DNA of 64,000 nucleotides from Burkholderia metallica (lineage in GTDB: Bacteria > Pseudomonadota > Gammaproteobacteria > Burkholderiales > Burkholderiaceae), in NCBI RefSeq assembly GCF_902832845.1, contig NZ_CADFDB010000001.1:1364001-1428000 (forward strand), written 5' to 3'. Made by a program: the position numbers and the translations under genes. The notes beneath the pieces were generated by a model, which saw nothing but the letters and a program-made list of their open reading frames with translations, made no database searches and had not been told where the DNA came from. Shown piece after piece: positions 1-9,313 of the stretch (positions are counted from its first letter, which is position 1; every line of letters begins with the position of its first letter).

Positions 1-269
1 CGCGGCTGCTCGGCGAGAAGATCCGCCTCGCGGTCGAGGCTCTGCGGCTGCAGCACGCGCATTCGTCGACCGGCGATTCCGTGACGATCAGCATCGGCGG
101 CGCGAGCATCGTGCCGATGTCCGGCCTGCCGACGACCGTGCTGATCGAAGCGGCCGACCGCGCGCTCTATCGCGCGAAGCACGACGGCAAGAACCGCGTC
201 GAGATCGATGCGCCGCCGCCGGCGCCCACGCCCACGCCCGGCGGTTTCGGCACGCCGCGCGCCGGCTGA
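1..269 (+). CDS. Diguanylate cyclase GGDEF domain, C-terminal fragment (cut by window edge)
   Basis: The first 88 codons belong to a protein whose start lies before the window; the reading frame is open from base 3. The segment SIGGAS followed by a block of the form ADRALYRAK..GKNR is the typical end of a GGDEF domain, which makes cyclic di-GMP from two GTP. The GGDEF signature itself would lie upstream, so activity cannot be judged. After the domain there is only a short proline-rich tail. It converges on another c-di-GMP gene, leaving about 20 bp between the two stops. The family assignment is fairly sure; upstream sensory domains are unknown. Confidence 0.8.
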   Translation, partial: RLLGEKIRLAVEALRLQHAHSSTGDSVTISIGGASIVPMSGLPTTVLIEAADRALYRAKHDGKNRVEIDAPPPAPTPTPGGFGTPRAG

Positions 270-289
270 ACGCCGCGCGCGCGCCGCGC

Positions 290-2539
290 TCACGCGGCGC
301 CGAGCCGGCGCGCGTAGTCGTTCGGGTCCAGCGGGCGGCTGAACAGGTAGCCCTGCTGCATGTCGCAGCCGATCTGCTGCAGGAACCACGATTGCGCCTG
401 CGTCTCGACGCCTTCGGCCGTGACCTTCATCCCGAGCGAATGCGCCATCGCGACCACGGCCTGCGTGATCGCCACCGAGTCGTGATGATCGGGCACGCCC
501 GACACGAACGAGCGGTCGACCTTCAGGTTGTGCAGTGGAAAGCGCTTCAGGTACGCGAGCGACGAATAGCCGGTGCCGAAATCGTCGACCGAGATCCGCA
601 CGTTCATGTCCGTGAGCGCCTCGAGCATCGGCAGCACGGTGTCCGTGTCGTTCATCAGCAGTCCTTCAGTAATTTCGAGCTCCAGCGCGGACGGATCGAG
701 CCGCGCTTGCGCGAGGCAGCGACCGACCGATTCGACGAGCCCTTCGTGGAACTGCCGCGGCGACAGGTTGACGGCCAGCATCAGGTCGGGCGCGATCGTG
801 CGGCGCCATTCGGCCGCCTGCCGGCACGCGGTTTCGAGCACCCACTGGCCGATCGCGACGATCTGCCCCGTATCTTCCGCGACCGGAATGAACTCCGCCG
901 GCGACATCGGCCCGAGCTCGGGGCTCGTCCAGCGCAGCAGCGCTTCGGCGCCGACCGTGCGGCCGCTGCGCGCATCGACGACGGGCTGATACGCGAGCCG
1001 CAGCATGTCCGACGACAGCGCGCGCCGCAGCGACTGTTCGATCGCGAAGCGGCGCTGCAGCCGCAGGTTAAGCTGCGCGGTGAAGAACGTGAAGTGGTTG
1101 CGGCCGCGCTGCTTCGCGTCGTACATCGCCGAATCGGCGTTGCGCATCAGCGTGACGGCATCGTCGCCGTCGCGCGGCGCGACGCTGATGCCGATCGACA
1201 CGCCGAGCCAGTATTCGTTGTTCGCGATCGCGAACGGCTTCGCGATCGCGTCGATCACCTCGCGCGCGAGCGCCGCGAGCCGGTCGGGATCGTCGCAGTC
1301 GTCGACCAGGATCACGAATTCGTCGCCGCCGACGCGCGTGAGCGCATAGCGGCCGCCCGCGCAGGCCGCGAGCCGCGCGGCGACGCTGCGCAGCAGCGCG
1401 TCGCCGGCGTCGTGGCCGGCCGTGTCGTTGACCTTCTTGAAGCCGACCAGATCGATGAACAGGATCGCGACGCGTGCGGGGCCGGCCGCCGCATCGCGCC
1501 CGCCGAACAGCTCGCGCATGCGGTCGGCGAGCCAGCGGCGGTTGTAGAGACCCGTGAGCGCATCGCGCGTGGCCATGTAGCGCAACTGCTGCTGCGCTTC
1601 GCGCACCGGGCCGATGTCGTTGAACGACACGAGCACCGAATCGGCCTGCGTCTCGCCCGGCTTCACGATCGGCACCGCGTTGCCGCGCACCCAGATGATG
1701 TCGCCGTCCGCGAGGCCGAAGCCGACCGTGTAGTCGAGCAGCGGCGTGGCCGTCATCAGTGCGCGCCGGCTCGGCCAGTCGTCGGGCGCGATCGGCGTGC
1801 CGTCCTCGTGCAGCTTGCGCAGGATCACCGTCGACAGCCGGCGGCCGACGAGGTCGCCCTTCACGCGCATCATCCGGTTCGCGCTCGGATTGCTCGCGAC
1901 CACGACGCCGTCGCGCGACACGACGAGGATTCCTTCGTTCAGGCTGTTGACGACGAGCCGGTGATGCTCCTCGCTGCGCGCGAGCTGCCGCACCATCCGG
2001 TCCTGGTGCACCGCCAGGCCGACGCTGTTGCCGATGTCGCGCAGCAGTTCGGTTTCCACGTCGCCCGGCAGGCGCGGCGTGCGGTGATAGACGGCGAACG
2101 CGCCGAGCACCGCGCCCGTGTCGTCGAGGAACGGCACCGACCAGCACGCGCGCAAGCCCAGCGGCAACGCGACGGCGCGGTAGTCGGCCCACAGGGGATC
2201 GGTTTCGATGTCTTCGACGGCGACCATCCGGCGCAGATACATGGCCGTGCCGCACGAGCCGGCCGCGGGGCCGATCGACGCGCCTTCGACCGCCGCGCTG
2301 TACTGCGCGGGCAGCGACGGCGCGGCGCCGACGTGCACGTGCACGCCGTCGGGATCGAGCAGCAGGATCGTGCACGACGCGCCGTCGCCGAGCAACGCTT
2401 CGGCACGCCGGCAGACTTCGGCCAGCAGCTCCGGCAGCGGCGTGTTGCGCGTGATCAGCCTCAGCACGCTTTGTTCGGACGCGAGCACTTCCGCCGCGAG
2501 CCCGAGACTGTAACGAGAACTTTGCGGTTCGGTATTCAA
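290..2539 (-). CDS. GAF-PAS-GGDEF-EAL cyclic di-GMP enzyme
   Basis: A multidomain signalling protein of about 749 residues. An N-terminal GAF domain (about 15-165) is followed by a PAS domain (about 185-305), a GGDEF domain with an intact GGDEF at 404-408, and an EAL domain with EAL at 532-534. The EAL domain also keeps DDFGTGYSS and AEGVE, so phosphodiesterase activity is likely. The GGDEF half may be a second active site or a GTP sensor; no RxxD product-inhibition site sits just before it. No membrane segment is seen, so it is probably cytoplasmic. The start is uncertain. I chose a TTG at 2539 with an AGGA site six bases upstream. The frame stays open to another TTG at 2662, but that lies only about ten bases from a TATATT-like element. 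Confidence 0.88.
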   Translation of the reverse strand: MNTEPQSSRYSLGLAAEVLASEQSVLRLITRNTPLPELLAEVCRRAEALLGDGASCTILLLDPDGVHVHVGAAPSLPAQYSAAVEGASIGPAAGSCGTAMYLRRMVAVEDIETDPLWADYRAVALPLGLRACWSVPFLDDTGAVLGAFAVYHRTPRLPGDVETELLRDIGNSVGLAVHQDRMVRQLARSEEHHRLVVNSLNEGILVVSRDGVVVASNPSANRMMRVKGDLVGRRLSTVILRKLHEDGTPIAPDDWPSRRALMTATPLLDYTVGFGLADGDIIWVRGNAVPIVKPGETQADSVLVSFNDIGPVREAQQQLRYMATRDALTGLYNRRWLADRMRELFGGRDAAAGPARVAILFIDLVGFKKVNDTAGHDAGDALLRSVAARLAACAGGRYALTRVGGDEFVILVDDCDDPDRLAALAREVIDAIAKPFAIANNEYWLGVSIGISVAPRDGDDAVTLMRNADSAMYDAKQRGRNHFTFFTAQLNLRLQRRFAIEQSLRRALSSDMLRLAYQPVVDARSGRTVGAEALLRWTSPELGPMSPAEFIPVAEDTGQIVAIGQWVLETACRQAAEWRRTIAPDLMLAVNLSPRQFHEGLVESVGRCLAQARLDPSALELEITEGLLMNDTDTVLPMLEALTDMNVRISVDDFGTGYSSLAYLKRFPLHNLKVDRSFVSGVPDHHDSVAITQAVVAMAHSLGMKVTAEGVETQAQSWFLQQIGCDMQQGYLFSRPLDPNDYARRLGAA

Positions 2540-3057
2540 GATGAATCCTGCCGTCTGTCCGATCGGGTCTGGTGCGCCCGTTTCGTCTTCGATCCTGCGT
2601 GCCGTATTTCGCCCCGGGCTTACGCCGATACCCGGTGCGCCCCGTATTGCGCGCCGTGCCAACGCGCGAAAATATATTTAACACCAATCCATGGCAATCG
2701 GCGCATCCGCGCGTATCAGGGGTTACGCGCGGTCGGCGCGGCCGGGCAGCCGACAGTCAGCTTATCGAAAGGTCGGCATCCGGCGCGACGGCCCGGCGCA
2801 ACGCCGCGCCGGGCGCGCACCGCGTTTGAAAACGATTCGTCAGATTGTGGCGGCGCCCTGCTTCACCGGTGCCGACGTCGCGCGGTATCGTCGTGCCGGC
2901 AGGCCCGCCCTCCGCGCGGCCGCCGCCGGGCGGTTCGACAGGGCGGCCGGCCCAGCCGCGTTGCCGTATCCGTGATTCAATGTCGATCGAACCGGCGTCG
3001 CGCCATCCGGCGACACGTCGATTCGACACTTCAGCGATCGACCCTCAAGGGATCACC
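2540..3057. promoter_or_regulatory. Intergenic control region between two divergent genes
   Basis: About 520 bp without a convincing gene. Read leftward, around 2665-2700, it contains TTGCCA and TATATT separated by 15 bp, in a locally AT-rich patch, which could be a sigma-70 promoter for the GGDEF-EAL gene. Overlapping open frames here have no ribosome site and no recognisable domain. The last 20 bp carry the leader of the dehalogenase gene. The promoter is inferred from sequence only. Confidence 0.35.
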
Positions 3058-3780
3058 ATGACGAACCCTGCCGAAATCAAGGCGCTCGTTTTCGATGTCT
3101 TCGGAACGATCGTCGACTGGAGAAGCGGCGTCGCACGCGGCGCCGCCGCGTTCCTCGATCGCCACGCGCCCGCGCTCGACCCGTTCGAGTTCGCCGATGC
3201 GTGGCGGGCCGAATATTCGCCGTCGATGGAGGAAGTCCGCAGCGGGCGCCGCCGCTACGTGCGGCTCGACGTGCTGCACCGCGAGAACCTCGTCCGCACG
3301 CTCGACCGCTACGGGATCGTCGACGTGCCCGACGCCGACATCGACGCGCTCAACCTCGCATGGCACAGCCTCGACCCGTGGCCCGACGCCGTCGCGGCAC
3401 TGCACCGGCTGAAGCGGCGCTTCATCATCGCGCCGCTGTCGAACGGCAACATCCGGCTGATGGTCGACGTCGCGAAACGCGCGGGGCTGCCTTGGGATGC
3501 GATTCTCGGCGCGGAAGTCGTTCACGCGTACAAGCCGTCGCCGCAGGTGTACAGCGGGACGGTCGAGATCCTCGGCATCGAACCGGCCGAGCTGTGCCTG
3601 GTCGCCGCGCACAACGGCGATCTCGCGGCCGCGCGCCGGCAGGGGCTGTCGACCGCGTTCGTGCTGCGGCCGACCGAGCACGGCCCCGGCCAGACGACCG
3701 ACCTGAAAGCCGACGACGCGTGGGACTTCGACGTCAGGGACCTGAACGAACTCGCCGATCGGCTCGGTTGCCCGGGTTGA
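3058..3780 (+). CDS. Haloacid dehalogenase, type II
   Basis: A 240-residue HAD-superfamily hydrolase of the L-2-haloacid dehalogenase type, probably cytoplasmic. Motif I is FDVFGT with the nucleophile Asp13. The SNGN block is motif II and Lys159 in AYKPS matches the conserved lysine. The later AAHNGD block stands where type II dehalogenases carry the acidic motif. Such enzymes remove halogen from 2-haloacids by forming an aspartyl ester, but many relatives are phosphatases, so the substrate is not established. I chose the ATG at 3058 because the HAD fold begins at once; the frame is open further upstream without family similarity. Its end overlaps the converging SRPBCC gene by 47 bp. Confidence 0.8.
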   Translation: MTNPAEIKALVFDVFGTIVDWRSGVARGAAAFLDRHAPALDPFEFADAWRAEYSPSMEEVRSGRRRYVRLDVLHRENLVRTLDRYGIVDVPDADIDALNLAWHSLDPWPDAVAALHRLKRRFIIAPLSNGNIRLMVDVAKRAGLPWDAILGAEVVHAYKPSPQVYSGTVEILGIEPAELCLVAAHNGDLAAARRQGLSTAFVLRPTEHGPGQTTDLKADDAWDFDVRDLNELADRLGCPG

Positions 3781-4267
3781 CCGCGGGCGGCGCGGCCTGC
3801 CCCTGCGCCCCCATCGCCAGACGCCGCCAGTTGCGCGCCGCATACCGGTGCGCCTGCTGCAGCGCGAGCCACAACCCGATCTGCCGCACCGGCCTGAAGA
3901 AACCGCGCGCGCTGAAGACGGTGCGCCGCTCGACGCGCGTCCCGCCGCCGTCGATGGGCGTCAGCGTGAATTCGTCCTCCAGCAGCCCGACCCACGCGCG
4001 ACACCATACCGTCGACGCCACCATCCGGTAACGCAGCCGGCGATTTTCGTCGAGCACGAGAATCCGCTGGTCGATCGTGCCGCGATCGGTCGTGCACTGC
4101 CGCGTGTTGCCGACCGCCGGCACGCCTTCGAGCACGCGGCAGCTGACCGGCTTCGGCACGCCGAGGCGGAACAGCAACGGCCGCGTGTCGTCCATCCGGG
4201 CATGGAGGAAATGCGGCCAGATGTGCTCGGGCCGGCAATCGAACGTCCACTGCGAATGAATTTCCAC
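3734..4267 (-). CDS. SRPBCC-family protein
   Basis: A protein of about 177 residues with the START/Bet v1-like pattern of polyketide-cyclase or lipid-binding relatives: an opening beta strand with FDCRPEHIWPHF, a middle beta-rich stretch with GNTRQCTTDRG, and a long C-terminal helix (about 135-165) rich in Trp, Ala and Arg. Such proteins bind hydrophobic ligands in a cavity; no substrate can be inferred. The start is a GTG at 4267 with GGAG six bases upstream, placing the initiator at the first strand. The same frame stays open far upstream with no family similarity. The C-terminal tail overlaps the end of the dehalogenase gene. Confidence 0.65.
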   Translation of the reverse strand: MEIHSQWTFDCRPEHIWPHFLHARMDDTRPLLFRLGVPKPVSCRVLEGVPAVGNTRQCTTDRGTIDQRILVLDENRRLRYRMVASTVWCRAWVGLLEDEFTLTPIDGGGTRVERRTVFSARGFFRPVRQIGLWLALQQAHRYAARNWRRLAMGAQGQAAPPAVNPGNRADRRVRSGP

Positions 4268-4326
4268 GAGCGTCTCCGGGCGGCTGTCGGTGCGGCCATG
4301 ATCGCACACGCGCGCCGCCGTCTGCG

Positions 4327-5118
4327 TTACTTCACGACCGCGCGCCACGCGGTTCGCGCGTAGATGAGCAGCAACGGCAGCAGCGCGAGTGCGAACAGCA
4401 GCGCAAGCGCGAGCACCCACACCGGCCAGTCGTCGGGATTGCCGCGCATCCAGTAGCGGTAAGGCACGCTCAGGAACGCGATTTCCATCAGCAGCGCGCC
4501 GAGCGGCACGAGCCCGTTGATGACCGCCGCCACGCCGAAGCGGGCCGCGCGGTCGAGGTTCCGGCCCGCGCCGTACGCCGCGATCAGGTAGAGGAAGTAC
4601 CCGATCATCGCGACCATCAGCCCGCCGCCGGCCAGCAGGCCGATACTGCGCACGCTGCGCTCGTGCAACTGATGCGCGCTCGGCGGCAAGACGACATCGA
4701 CGCGCTCGCCGATCTCCGGCACGTTGCCCGAGCGGATGTTGCCCGGCAGCACGACCCGCCGGCCATCCGGCATCACGGCTTCCAGTATCGACGTGTACTT
4801 GATGCACGGGTATCGATCGGTGCGCCCGCTGCTGTCGCGACTCTCGCAGGTGTCCCACTCGGACTGGTAGGACACTACGGTCGCCTCGTATTTCGGCGAC
4901 ACCGCCAGTTCGTAGAGTTCGTCGCCGATCCAGTACGCGAACGGGAAGAACAGCGACACGAGGCAAAAGCACACGAGCCACCAGAACGCGACCGCGCCGC
5001 CGGACCCGCGCTTGCCGCCGGTCTGGCGGCGCACCATGCGCGACGCGAGCCAGTACGCGGCGACGCCGAACACGGCCACACAGACCACGAAAACCTTGCC
5101 CGCATGCGTCAAAGCCAT
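4327..5118 (-). CDS. DUF3592-like membrane protein
   Basis: A 263-residue inner-membrane protein. Hydrophobic segments occur at about 8-26, 45-65, 160-185, 195-218 and 230-255. Between the second and third lies a soluble domain (about 75-150) with two cysteines and the pattern PDGRRVVLPGN..SGNVPEIGERV, which resembles the extracytoplasmic domain of DUF3592 proteins. The function of the family is unknown. The ATG at 5118 follows a GGGGGA ribosome site. It lies 59 bp upstream of the SRPBCC gene on the same strand, so the two may be co-transcribed. Confidence 0.65.
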   Translation of the reverse strand: MALTHAGKVFVVCVAVFGVAAYWLASRMVRRQTGGKRGSGGAVAFWWLVCFCLVSLFFPFAYWIGDELYELAVSPKYEATVVSYQSEWDTCESRDSSGRTDRYPCIKYTSILEAVMPDGRRVVLPGNIRSGNVPEIGERVDVVLPPSAHQLHERSVRSIGLLAGGGLMVAMIGYFLYLIAAYGAGRNLDRAARFGVAAVINGLVPLGALLMEIAFLSVPYRYWMRGNPDDWPVWVLALALLFALALLPLLLIYARTAWRAVVK

Positions 5119-5220
5119 CGACGTTTCCCCCGATAACCGGCCGGTTGCGCTTCGTCGGCCGTTCTTTTCCTATGGATCGATCGCGTCGTCGCCACGGCGA
5201 CCGTCGCGTCCGCCACGCCG

Positions 5221-6180
5221 TTATTCCGGCTCGCCGACGAATCGCAGCGTGCCCGATTCCCCCGACAGCAACGCGCGATTCGCATCCGCCGCCGCGCGCA
5301 GGTAGTCCCACAGCGCGGTCACGCGCCGCAGCTTGCGCAGATCCTCGCGGCACGTCAGCCAGAAACACCGCGTGACGACCACGTCGTGCGGCAGCACCGG
5401 CACCAGCGCCGGCTGCGCGGCCGCCATGAAGCACGGCAGGATCGCGAGCCCGCCGCCCTGCAGCGCCGCGAAATACTGCGCGATCACGCTCGTCGTACGC
5501 AAGCCGGCCGTCGCGCCCGGCACCGCGCGGTCGAGGTACAGCAGTTCGTTGCTGAACGCGAGATCGTCGACGTAGCTGATGAATGCGTGCTGCGCGAGAT
5601 CGTCCGTGCAGGTAATCGGCGCGTGATTCGCGAGATAGTCGCGCGTCGCATAGAGCCGCAACCGGTAGTCGCACAGCTTCGTGACCACGTACGGCCCGCG
5701 CTCGGGCCGTTCGAGCGTGATCGCGAGGTCGGCCTCGCGCTTCGGCAGGTTGACGAAATGCGGCACCGGCAGCAGGTCGACCGTCACGTGCGGATGCGCG
5801 GCGCGAAACCGCGCGAGCTGCGGCGCGAGGAAAAAGCAGCCGAACCCTTCGGTCGACCCGATCCGCACGTGGCCCGACAGCGCCTCGCCGGTATTCGCGA
5901 TCTGATCGCACGCGGATTGCACGGTCGTCTCCATCGCGTCCGCGTACGCGACGAGCCGCTGCCCTTCGGCCGTCAGCGTGAAGCCGCCGGAGCGCGACTT
6001 GTCGAACAGCAGCGTGCCCATCGCGGCTTCGAGTGCGCGAATGCGGCGCGCGACGGTCGTGTAGTCGACCCCGAGCCGCTTCGCGGCGCCGCTCGCGCGC
6101 TGCGTGCGCGCGACTTCGAGGAAAAAGCGCAGGTCGTCCCAGTTCAGGTTGCCGGAAACCGGCTCGGTGGCGTGTCGCAT
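5221..6180 (-). CDS. LysR-family transcriptional regulator
   Basis: A 319-residue LysR regulator. The helix-turn-helix lies at about 12-70 (WDDLRFFLEV..., GAAKRLGVDYTTVARRIRALE) and an effector-binding domain starts near 95. It is divergent from the MHS transporter-mmsAB genes, so it is the likely regulator of that unit. The shared 154-bp region holds the perfect palindrome TGCAT-AA-ATGCA, a candidate operator. I chose the ATG at 6180, which leaves about eleven residues before the HTH; a longer frame starting at 6237 would run through the palindrome. The ligand is unknown; 3-hydroxyisobutyrate or a related acid is only a guess from context. Confidence 0.85.
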   Translation of the reverse strand: MRHATEPVSGNLNWDDLRFFLEVARTQRASGAAKRLGVDYTTVARRIRALEAAMGTLLFDKSRSGGFTLTAEGQRLVAYADAMETTVQSACDQIANTGEALSGHVRIGSTEGFGCFFLAPQLARFRAAHPHVTVDLLPVPHFVNLPKREADLAITLERPERGPYVVTKLCDYRLRLYATRDYLANHAPITCTDDLAQHAFISYVDDLAFSNELLYLDRAVPGATAGLRTTSVIAQYFAALQGGGLAILPCFMAAAQPALVPVLPHDVVVTRCFWLTCREDLRKLRRVTALWDYLRAAADANRALLSGESGTLRFVGEPE

Positions 6181-6222
6181 CGGCGAGGAAAAAAGCGGGG
6201 GTCTCCGGGCCGGCCGTCGATA

Positions 6223-6234
6223 TGCATAAATGCA
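6223..6234. promoter_or_regulatory. Palindrome TGCATAAATGCA, candidate LysR operator
   Basis: A perfect 5+2+5 bp inverted repeat in the region between the leftward LysR gene and the rightward transporter gene. LysR proteins usually bind short interrupted dyads of the T-N11-A type in such divergent regions. The call rests on position and symmetry only. Confidence 0.45.
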
Positions 6235-6334
6235 CATCCAACCGGTTTCTTTATCGGTACATGATGAATCTGCGCATAACTATACTCGACCGTGACCTGC
6301 GGACTACGAGCCGCGGCACCACCACGGAGACACC

Positions 6335-7660
6335 ATGCAGACGCGATCCACCCTCGATGAGCATGCGACAGTCGCGGCGCCGGCACCCGCGCGCACCGCG
6401 AAGCACTACCTGCTGGCCGGCTGGGCCAGCATGGCCGGCACCACGATCGAGTGGTACGACTTCTTTCTCTACGGCACGGCCGCCGCGCTCGTGTTCAACC
6501 GCATCTTCTTCCCGTCGCTGGACCCCGTCGTCGGCACGCTGGCCGCGTTCGGCACGTTCGCGGTCGGCTTCATCGGGCGGCCGATGGGCGGCATCGTGTT
6601 CGGCCATTTCGGCGACCGGATCGGGCGCAAGTCGATGCTGATGATCACGCTGCTGCTGATGGGCGTGCCGAGCATGATCATCGGGCTGATCCCGTCGTAC
6701 GACCGCATCGGCTACTGGGCAGCCGCGCTGCTGATCGCGATGCGTTTCCTGCAGGGGATGGCCGTCGGCGGTGAATGGGGCGGCGCGGTGCTGATGGCCG
6801 TCGAGCATGCGCCGAAGGGCCGCAAGGGGCTGTTCGGCAGCCTGCCGCAAACGGGTGTCGGGCTCGGCCTGATCCTGTCGTCGGTCGCGATGGCCGCGGT
6901 GGCCGCGCTGCCCGACGCCGACATGCTGTCGTGGGGCTGGCGCGTGCCGTTCCTCGCGAGCATCGCGCTTGTCGGCCTCGGCTGGTTCATCCGCGCGAAG
7001 GTGCCCGAGTCGCCCGACTTCGAGAAGGTCAAGCATCAGGGCAAGGCCGAGAAGTCGCCGGTGACGGCCGCGCTGCGCCGCCATCCGCGCGAAGTGCTGA
7101 CGATCGTCGGCGCGCGTGCCGCCGAGAACACGTGGTTCTACATGGTCGTCACGTTCGCGCTCGCTTACGCGACGCAGGAGTTGCATCTGCCGAAGGCCGA
7201 GATGCTGCACGCGATCACGGCCGGCGCGGTGCTGTCGCTCGTCACGATGCCGCTGTGCGGCCACCTGAGCGACCGCATCGGCCAGCGCCGGATGTTCGCG
7301 ATCGGCCTCGTGCTGATGTGCGCGTTCGCCGCGCCGTTCTTCATGATGCTCGGCACGCAGCAGACGTCGTACGCATGGTGGGCGATCGTGCTCGGCTTGG
7401 GTGTCGTGTTCCCGATTCTCTATGCGCCGGAATCGCTGCTGTTCGCGCAGCAGTTCCCGGCGGAAATTCGCTACAGCGGCATCTCGCTGTCGGTGCAACT
7501 GGCCGGCGTGATCGGCGGCGGGTTCGCGCCGATGATCGCGACGTCGCTGCTCAAGGCCGGCGGCGGCCAGCCGCACTACGTGATCGCGTATCTCGTCGGC
7601 TTCGGCGTGTTCGCGCTCGTATGTACCGCGCTGATGCGTCCGGCGCGCGCAGACGTCTGA
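6335..7660 (+). CDS. MFS transporter, metabolite:H+ symporter (MHS) family
   Basis: A 441-residue inner-membrane carrier with about twelve hydrophobic segments. Early residues [18 protein letters not shown] and the loop [14 protein letters not shown] (about 90-105) are typical of the MHS family, whose members (ShiA, PcaT, KgtP and relatives) import carboxylates with protons. A second loop [11 protein letters not shown] marks the start of the C-terminal half. It lies 110 bp before mmsA on the same strand and is likely co-expressed, so uptake of a branched-chain acid such as 3-hydroxyisobutyrate is a reasonable inference. The ATG at 6335 follows a GGAG site. Confidence 0.88.
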   Translation: MQTRSTLDEHATVAAPAPARTAKHYLLAGWASMAGTTIEWYDFFLYGTAAALVFNRIFFPSLDPVVGTLAAFGTFAVGFIGRPMGGIVFGHFGDRIGRKSMLMITLLLMGVPSMIIGLIPSYDRIGYWAAALLIAMRFLQGMAVGGEWGGAVLMAVEHAPKGRKGLFGSLPQTGVGLGLILSSVAMAAVAALPDADMLSWGWRVPFLASIALVGLGWFIRAKVPESPDFEKVKHQGKAEKSPVTAALRRHPREVLTIVGARAAENTWFYMVVTFALAYATQELHLPKAEMLHAITAGAVLSLVTMPLCGHLSDRIGQRRMFAIGLVLMCAFAAPFFMMLGTQQTSYAWWAIVLGLGVVFPILYAPESLLFAQQFPAEIRYSGISLSVQLAGVIGGGFAPMIATSLLKAGGGQPHYVIAYLVGFGVFALVCTALMRPARADV

Positions 7661-7770
7661 GCGCGCGCATCTTCACCCGATTCGGGTTCGCCTCGTCGTC
7701 CGCCGTGCGTGCATGCGCGGCGAACGCGAACACCCTTTTTCTTCACCACACCGTTTCCCCGGAGATCGTC

Positions 7771-9297
7771 ATGAACGCCGCAGTTCCCCAGACCACCCTC
7801 GCGCTGCCCACCGCCAAACTGCTGATCGACGGCGCGTTCGTCGAATCGCAAAGCGCCGAATGGGGCGACATCGTCAACCCCGCGACGCAGGAAACGATCG
7901 GCCGCGTGCCGTTTGCGACGCTCGACGAGGTCGATGCCGCGATCGCGTCCGCGCAGCGCGCGTTCCAGACGTGGAAAACGACGCCGATCGGCGCACGGCT
8001 GCGCATCATGCTGAAGTTCCAGGATCTCGTGCGCCGCAATCTCGAACGGATCGCGCACACGCTGACCGCCGAGCAGGGCAAGACGCTGCCCGACGCGCAG
8101 GGCGACATCTTCCGCGGCCTCGAAGTGGTCGAGCACGCATGCTCGATCGGCACGCTGCAGCAAGGCGAATTCGCGGAGAACGTCGCGGGCGGTGTGGATA
8201 CCTACACGCTGCGCCAGCCGATCGGCGTGTGCGCGGGCATCACGCCGTTCAACTTCCCCGGAATGATTCCGCTGTGGATGTTCCCGATGGCGATCGTGTG
8301 CGGCAACACGTTCGTGTTGAAGCCGTCGGAACAGGACCCGCTGTCGACGATGCAGCTCGTCGAACTCGCGATCGAGGCCGGCGTGCCGAAAGGTGTCCTG
8401 AACGTCGTGCACGGCGGCAAGACGGTGGTCGACCGCCTCTGCACACATCCTGACATCAAGGCGATCTCGTTCGTCGGCTCGACGCGCGTCGGCACGCACG
8501 TGTACAACCTCGGCAGCCAGCACGGCAAGCGCGTGCAGTCGATGATGGGCGCGAAGAACCATGCGGTCGTGCTGCCCGATGCCCATCGCGAACAGTCGAT
8601 CAACGCGCTCGTCGGCGCCGGCTTCGGCGCGGCCGGCCAGCGCTGCATGGCGACGTCGGTCGTCGTGCTGGTGGGCACGGCGCGCGACTGGCTGCCCGAT
8701 CTCGTCGAGAAGGCGAAGGCGCTGAAGGTCAACGCGGGCCACGAGCCGGGGACCGACGTCGGGCCGGTCGTGTCGAAGGCCGCGCATGCGCGCATCACCG
8801 CGCTGATCGACGCGGGCGTGAAGGCCGGCGCGAAGCTCGAACTCGACGGCCGCGACGTGAAGGTGCCCGGCTACGAGCACGGCAACTTCGTCGGCCCGAC
8901 GATCTTCTCGGGCGTGACGACCGACATGTCGATCTATACGGAAGAAATCTTCGGGCCGGTGGTGGTCGTGATGGAAGCCGACACGCTCGACGACGCGATC
9001 GCGCTCGTCAACGCGAACCCGATGGGCAACGGCGTGGGCCTGTTCACGCAGAGCGGCGCGGCCGCGCGCAAGTTCCAGAGCGAGATCGACGTCGGCCAGG
9101 TCGGCATCAACATCCCGATTCCGGTGCCCGTGCCCTACTTCAGCTTCACGGGCTCGCGCGGCTCGAAGCTCGGCGATCTCGGCCCGTACGGCAAGCAGGT
9201 CGTGCAGTTCTACACGCAGACCAAGACGGTCACCGCGCGCTGGTTCGACGACGACGCGACGGCCGGCGGCGTGAACACCACGATCGCACTGCGCTGA
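7771..9297 (+). CDS. mmsA: Methylmalonate-semialdehyde dehydrogenase (CoA-acylating)
   Basis: A 508-residue aldehyde dehydrogenase of the MmsA/IolA group. The catalytic Cys292 sits in [11 protein letters not shown]. The motifs [10 protein letters not shown] and PMAIVCGN are characteristic of CoA-dependent methylmalonate-semialdehyde dehydrogenases. In valine catabolism it converts methylmalonate semialdehyde, NAD and CoA to propionyl-CoA, CO2 and NADH; malonate semialdehyde is also a substrate in the family. Cytoplasmic. It lies 16 bp before mmsB, the preceding step in the pathway. The ATG at 7771 has a GGAG ribosome site. Length and motifs match the family well. Confidence 0.93.
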   Translation: MNAAVPQTTLALPTAKLLIDGAFVESQSAEWGDIVNPATQETIGRVPFATLDEVDAAIASAQRAFQTWKTTPIGARLRIMLKFQDLVRRNLERIAHTLTAEQGKTLPDAQGDIFRGLEVVEHACSIGTLQQGEFAENVAGGVDTYTLRQPIGVCAGITPFNFPGMIPLWMFPMAIVCGNTFVLKPSEQDPLSTMQLVELAIEAGVPKGVLNVVHGGKTVVDRLCTHPDIKAISFVGSTRVGTHVYNLGSQHGKRVQSMMGAKNHAVVLPDAHREQSINALVGAGFGAAGQRCMATSVVVLVGTARDWLPDLVEKAKALKVNAGHEPGTDVGPVVSKAAHARITALIDAGVKAGAKLELDGRDVKVPGYEHGNFVGPTIFSGVTTDMSIYTEEIFGPVVVVMEADTLDDAIALVNANPMGNGVGLFTQSGAAARKFQSEIDVGQVGINIPIPVPVPYFSFTGSRGSKLGDLGPYGKQVVQFYTQTKTVTARWFDDDATAGGVNTTIALR

Positions 9298-9313
9298 GCC
9301 CGGGAGCCAGACC

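Noticed and set aside
3734-6241. Leftward frame of 835 codons spanning three genes
   Set aside because: Only its last 177 codons carry an SRPBCC pattern with a ribosome site; the rest is a shadow of the DUF3592-like and LysR genes.
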